Positions 61,373-64,000 of a stretch of DNA of 64,000 nt are shown in pieces. The position numbers were made by a program, and so were the translations under genes. The notes below the pieces were generated by a model, which did no database searches, was not told the origin of the DNA, and was given only the letters and a program-made list of their open reading frames with translations. Every line of letters starts with the position of its first letter. Positions within the stretch are counted from its first letter, which is position 1. Origin of the DNA: Microvirga rosea (GTDB lineage Bacteria; Pseudomonadota; Alphaproteobacteria; Rhizobiales; Beijerinckiaceae); the NCBI RefSeq assembly GCF_020595095.1, contig NZ_JAJDOP010000006.1, positions 124,001-188,000 of the forward strand, given 5' to 3'.

Positions 61373-64000
61373 CTATTCCGCCGCTAGTTTGGAAGGCCGG
61401 TCATGATGGTGCGGAGCTTTCATTGACCGAGGTTCAAGGTCGCCGCTCTCCGCAGGCTCGTCGCGGGGGCCGACGAAGCGACCGAATATCCTGCCCAGCA
61501 GGCGCGAAAGATCGTCCATCAGAATGAAGAAGGCAGGCACGAAGACCAGCGAGAGCATGGTCGAAACGATGAGGCCGCCAATGACCGCGATCGCCATCGG
61601 AGCGCGGAACTCGCCTCCAGCCCCCAGAGCCATAGCACTCGGAACCATGCCGGCCGCCATGGCGATGGTGGTCATCACGATGGGGCGCGCCCGTTTGCGC
61701 CCGGCATCGACGATGGCTGTGGTACGGTCAATTCCTTTCGCGACCTCTTCAATAGCGAAGTCGACAAGCATGATGGCGTTCTTGGTGACGATCCCCATCA
61801 GCATCAGGAAGCCGATGACCACCGGGAGACTGATCGCTTTCTGAGCAAGCACGAGAGCCAGGATCGCGCCGCCGATCGAGAGGGGCAGGGACAGCAGAAT
61901 CGTGAATGGCTGAAGGAAGTTGGCGAAGAGCAGAATGAGAACGCCAAGAACCATCATGATACCGGCGCCCATCGCCTTTCCGAACGACGTGAAAACCTCC
62001 GTCATGACCTCGGCGTCGCCGGTCTGCTTGATCGAGACGCTTGGGGGCAAGTTCTTGGCTGTGGGTAGGTTATAGATCGCCTCCAGAACCTCTCCGAGAG
62101 CATCCGTTCCCCGCATATCTGCTTCGAGGGCCACGCGAAGGGATCGATCATAGCGATCAATCGATGTGGGACCCTGACCGAACGTGATATCCGCGACTGA
62201 GGAGAGTGGGACTGCGGCGCCACCTTTCGCAGGCACCTTCAAGACGTCGATTAGGTCACGCCGGCCACGGACGTTGTCGGGCAGCTGCACACGGATGGGA
62301 ATCTGCCGATCCCCGGCATTGAACTTGGCAAGGTTGGCGCTCACGTCGCCGATCGTGGCGACGCGAACGGTTTCCGCCAACGCGTCCGTCGATACGCCCA
62401 GATCAGCGGCAAGCTCGGGTTTCGGGCTGATGCGGATCTCGGGCCGGTTCAGGGGAGCTGTCGAGACCGGGTTTTCCACGGTCGGAATCGTCGCCATTTC
62501 CCGTTGAAGCTTCGCGGCGGTTTCAACGACGACGTCCTGGTCCGGACCGGCGACGATCAGCTGCAGGGCCCGTTGGCCTCCGTCGTTGAGAAGGAAGAAG
62601 CGAATATCCGGGATGTTGCGGAATTCGTCGACGACCTGTCGCTCCAGTTGCCGCTGCCGCAGATCACGTTTGTCCTTCGGTACGAGGTTGACGGTGAAGG
62701 TCGCGAGGCGCACCTCCTTTTTTCCAGGAAGCTGCACGCCCCCATTCACGAAGACCGATTTCACCTCCGGCAGGGCGCGCAGTCGCTCGACCATCGTGTC
62801 CGTCAGCTTTTCCGTGTCGGCCAGCAACGATCCGGGTGGCAGTTCGGCCACGAAAAGGGAACGGGAAATATCCTCCTCCGGTAGAAACGCGGACGGGAGA
62901 AGGTTCGTCGACCAGATGGAGGCCGCAAAGAACCCGATTCCCAAGGTGAATGTCAGGTACTTATGACGCACCGACCAGCGTACCAGCCTCGTATAGGATC
63001 GCATGATGATCCCATCATGCTCCTCGACCGGTTTATGCGGTCGCATGAAGTAGGCCGCTAGCATCGGCGTGATCAGCCGCGCAACCAGCAAGGAGATCAG
63101 CACGGCTGCCGCGACCGTCAGGCCGAACTGTTTGAAGTACTGACCGGCAATGCCGCCCATAAAGCTGACCGGGGCGAAGACCGCCACGATGGTGAAGGTG
63201 ATGGCGATCACCGCAAGCCCGATTTCGTCGGCCGCTTCGAGCGCAGCGCGATAGGGTGACTTGCCCATATGCATGTGTCGGACGATGTTCTCGATTTCCA
63301 CGATAGCATCGTCGACGAGGATGCCCGTCACGAGGGTGAGGGCCAGGAGGCTCACCAGGTTGAGGGAGAAGCCCATGGTGCTCATGACCCAGAAGGTGGG
63401 CAGCACCGACAGGGGGAGAGCCAAGGACGCGATCAAAGTCGCGCGCCAGTCCCTCAAGAAGATCAGTACGACGATGACGGCCAGCACAGCGCCTTCAATG
63501 AGCGTCTGCATGGCCGAGTGATAATTGCCGACCGTATATTCAACCGTGTCGTCAATCAGATCGAAGCGCACATGCGGATGTGCCTTGCGCAGCTCTTCGA
63601 TCTTGGCCGAAACGGCTTGGCCGACCACCGCATCGCTCGCGCCCGTGGCTCGTGTGACCGCAAATGCAACGACAGGTTTCCCATTGAAACGCGCAAAGGT
63701 CCGCGGTTCCGCGGCGGTGTCGCTGACAGTTGCCAGCTCATCGAGCCTGACCCGCCGATTGCCCGGGAGAGTAATGCTGGTTGCAGCGAGGTCCTCGAGC
63801 TTTTCGGCCGCGCCAAGCGTCCGGACAGACTGCTCCTGTCCGCCGACTTCTCCCCGTCCACCTGTCAAGTCGACGCTCGTGACCCGCAGTTGACGGTTGA
63901 CATCGGCGGCGGTGATCCCGAGGGCGAGCAGCCGGTCGAGCTTCAATTCGATGCGGATTTCCCGATCGACGCCGCCGACGCGTTCGACCCGTCCGACACC
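61373..64000 (-). CDS. RND-family multidrug efflux permease (N-terminus outside window)
   Basis: 875 residues are visible; the frame is open to base 64000, so about 160 N-terminal residues, including TM1 and part of the porter domain, are missing. The visible start is GVGRVERVGGVDREIRIELKLD, inside the porter region. TM4 carries GILVDDAIVEIENI with the essential Asp-Asp proton-relay pair. TM10 has GIVTKNAIMLVDFA with the partner Lys. RARPIVMTTIAMAAGMVPSAMALG and the final TM12 complete the AcrB-like pattern. It forms an inner-membrane trimer that exports drugs or other compounds with an adaptor and an outer-membrane channel, presumably encoded beyond the window. The substrate is not inferable. 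Confidence 0.93.
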   Translation of the reverse strand, partial: GVGRVERVGGVDREIRIELKLDRLLALGITAADVNRQLRVTSVDLTGGRGEVGGQEQSVRTLGAAEKLEDLAATSITLPGNRRVRLDELATVSDTAAEPRTFARFNGKPVVAFAVTRATGASDAVVGQAVSAKIEELRKAHPHVRFDLIDDTVEYTVGNYHSAMQTLIEGAVLAVIVVLIFLRDWRATLIASLALPLSVLPTFWVMSTMGFSLNLVSLLALTLVTGILVDDAIVEIENIVRHMHMGKSPYRAALEAADEIGLAVIAITFTIVAVFAPVSFMGGIAGQYFKQFGLTVAAAVLISLLVARLITPMLAAYFMRPHKPVEEHDGIIMRSYTRLVRWSVRHKYLTFTLGIGFFAASIWSTNLLPSAFLPEEDISRSLFVAELPPGSLLADTEKLTDTMVERLRALPEVKSVFVNGGVQLPGKKEVRLATFTVNLVPKDKRDLRQRQLERQVVDEFRNIPDIRFFLLNDGGQRALQLIVAGPDQDVVVETAAKLQREMATIPTVENPVSTAPLNRPEIRISPKPELAADLGVSTDALAETVRVATIGDVSANLAKFNAGDRQIPIRVQLPDNVRGRRDLIDVLKVPAKGGAAVPLSSVADITFGQGPTSIDRYDRSLRVALEADMRGTDALGEVLEAIYNLPTAKNLPPSVSIKQTGDAEVMTEVFTSFGKAMGAGIMMVLGVLILLFANFLQPFTILLSLPLSIGGAILALVLAQKAISLPVVIGFLMLMGIVTKNAIMLVDFAIEEVAKGIDRTTAIVDAGRKRARPIVMTTIAMAAGMVPSAMALGAGGEFRAPMAIAVIGGLIVSTMLSLVFVPAFFILMDDLSRLLGRIFGRFVGPRDEPAESGDLEPRSMKAPHHHDRPSKLAAE

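Noticed and set aside
1..64000. Search for tRNA genes, CRISPR arrays, transposases, integrases and prophage genes
   Set aside because: No tRNA T-arm pattern in a plausible cloverleaf, no regularly spaced repeats and no recombinase motif was found by eye.

Overview
The window reads as chromosome of a free-living alphaproteobacterium, most likely Hyphomicrobiales (Rhizobiales). This is inferred from sequence content, not from a marker gene: high-GC coding bias, GGAAC-N16-CGTT motifs of the alphaproteobacterial general-stress (EcfG) type, a BgsB/BgsA-like glucan synthase pair, DUF2934 and DUF6894-like small proteins, and dispersed TCATTCCGGGGC palindromic repeats. No rRNA, tRNA, CRISPR array, transposase or prophage gene was seen.

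Layout. 1-3818: exopolysaccharide synthase locus (HlyD-type fusion protein, 5' end outside the window; BcsA/BgsA-like family 2 glycosyltransferase; Cache-HAMP membrane protein without an output domain). 3895-8250: glutathione S-transferase, M20 amidohydrolase, chemotaxis receptor. 8250-9819: gene-poor stretch with REP-like repeats, then a lysine-rich small basic protein. 10385-18931: LysR regulator divergent from a dipeptide-type ABC importer operon ending in a CocE-like serine hydrolase. 19082-35751: glycogen/trehalose block: DUF2934, glgC, glgA; convergent glgX and glgB; treZ with a malQ-treY fusion gene; a second glgA. 35849-38574: chemotaxis receptor, PilZ protein, DUF6894-like protein. 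38647-52738: L-fucose catabolism with two ribose-type ABC importers, all five enzymes of the non-phosphorylated oxidative route, a FadR-type regulator and a FucU mutarotase. 52745-60527: second carbohydrate locus (MalK/UgpC-type ATPase, FadR-type regulator, esterase, ABC importer, epimerase, Gfo/Idh/MocA oxidoreductase) of unknown substrate. 60594-64000: HNH-like orphan and an RND efflux pump cut by the window end.

How it works together. The cell imports peptides and at least two kinds of sugar. It oxidises L-fucose to pyruvate and lactate, stores ADP-glucose-derived glucan through GlgC/GlgA/GlgB, and recovers it through GlgX or converts chain ends to trehalose through TreY/TreZ. Stress-sigma-like promoters in front of treZ, the DUF2934-glgC-glgA group and, less perfectly, glgA2 suggest that storage and osmoprotectant synthesis are co-induced by general stress. 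Most clusters show ATGA/GTGA/TGATG stop-start overlaps typical of translationally coupled operons.

The most interesting leads are the stress-promoter arrangement around the glycogen/trehalose block, the output-less Cache-HAMP protein beside a glucan synthase that lacks a recognisable PilZ signature, and the esterase/epimerase/oxidoreductase sugar locus.
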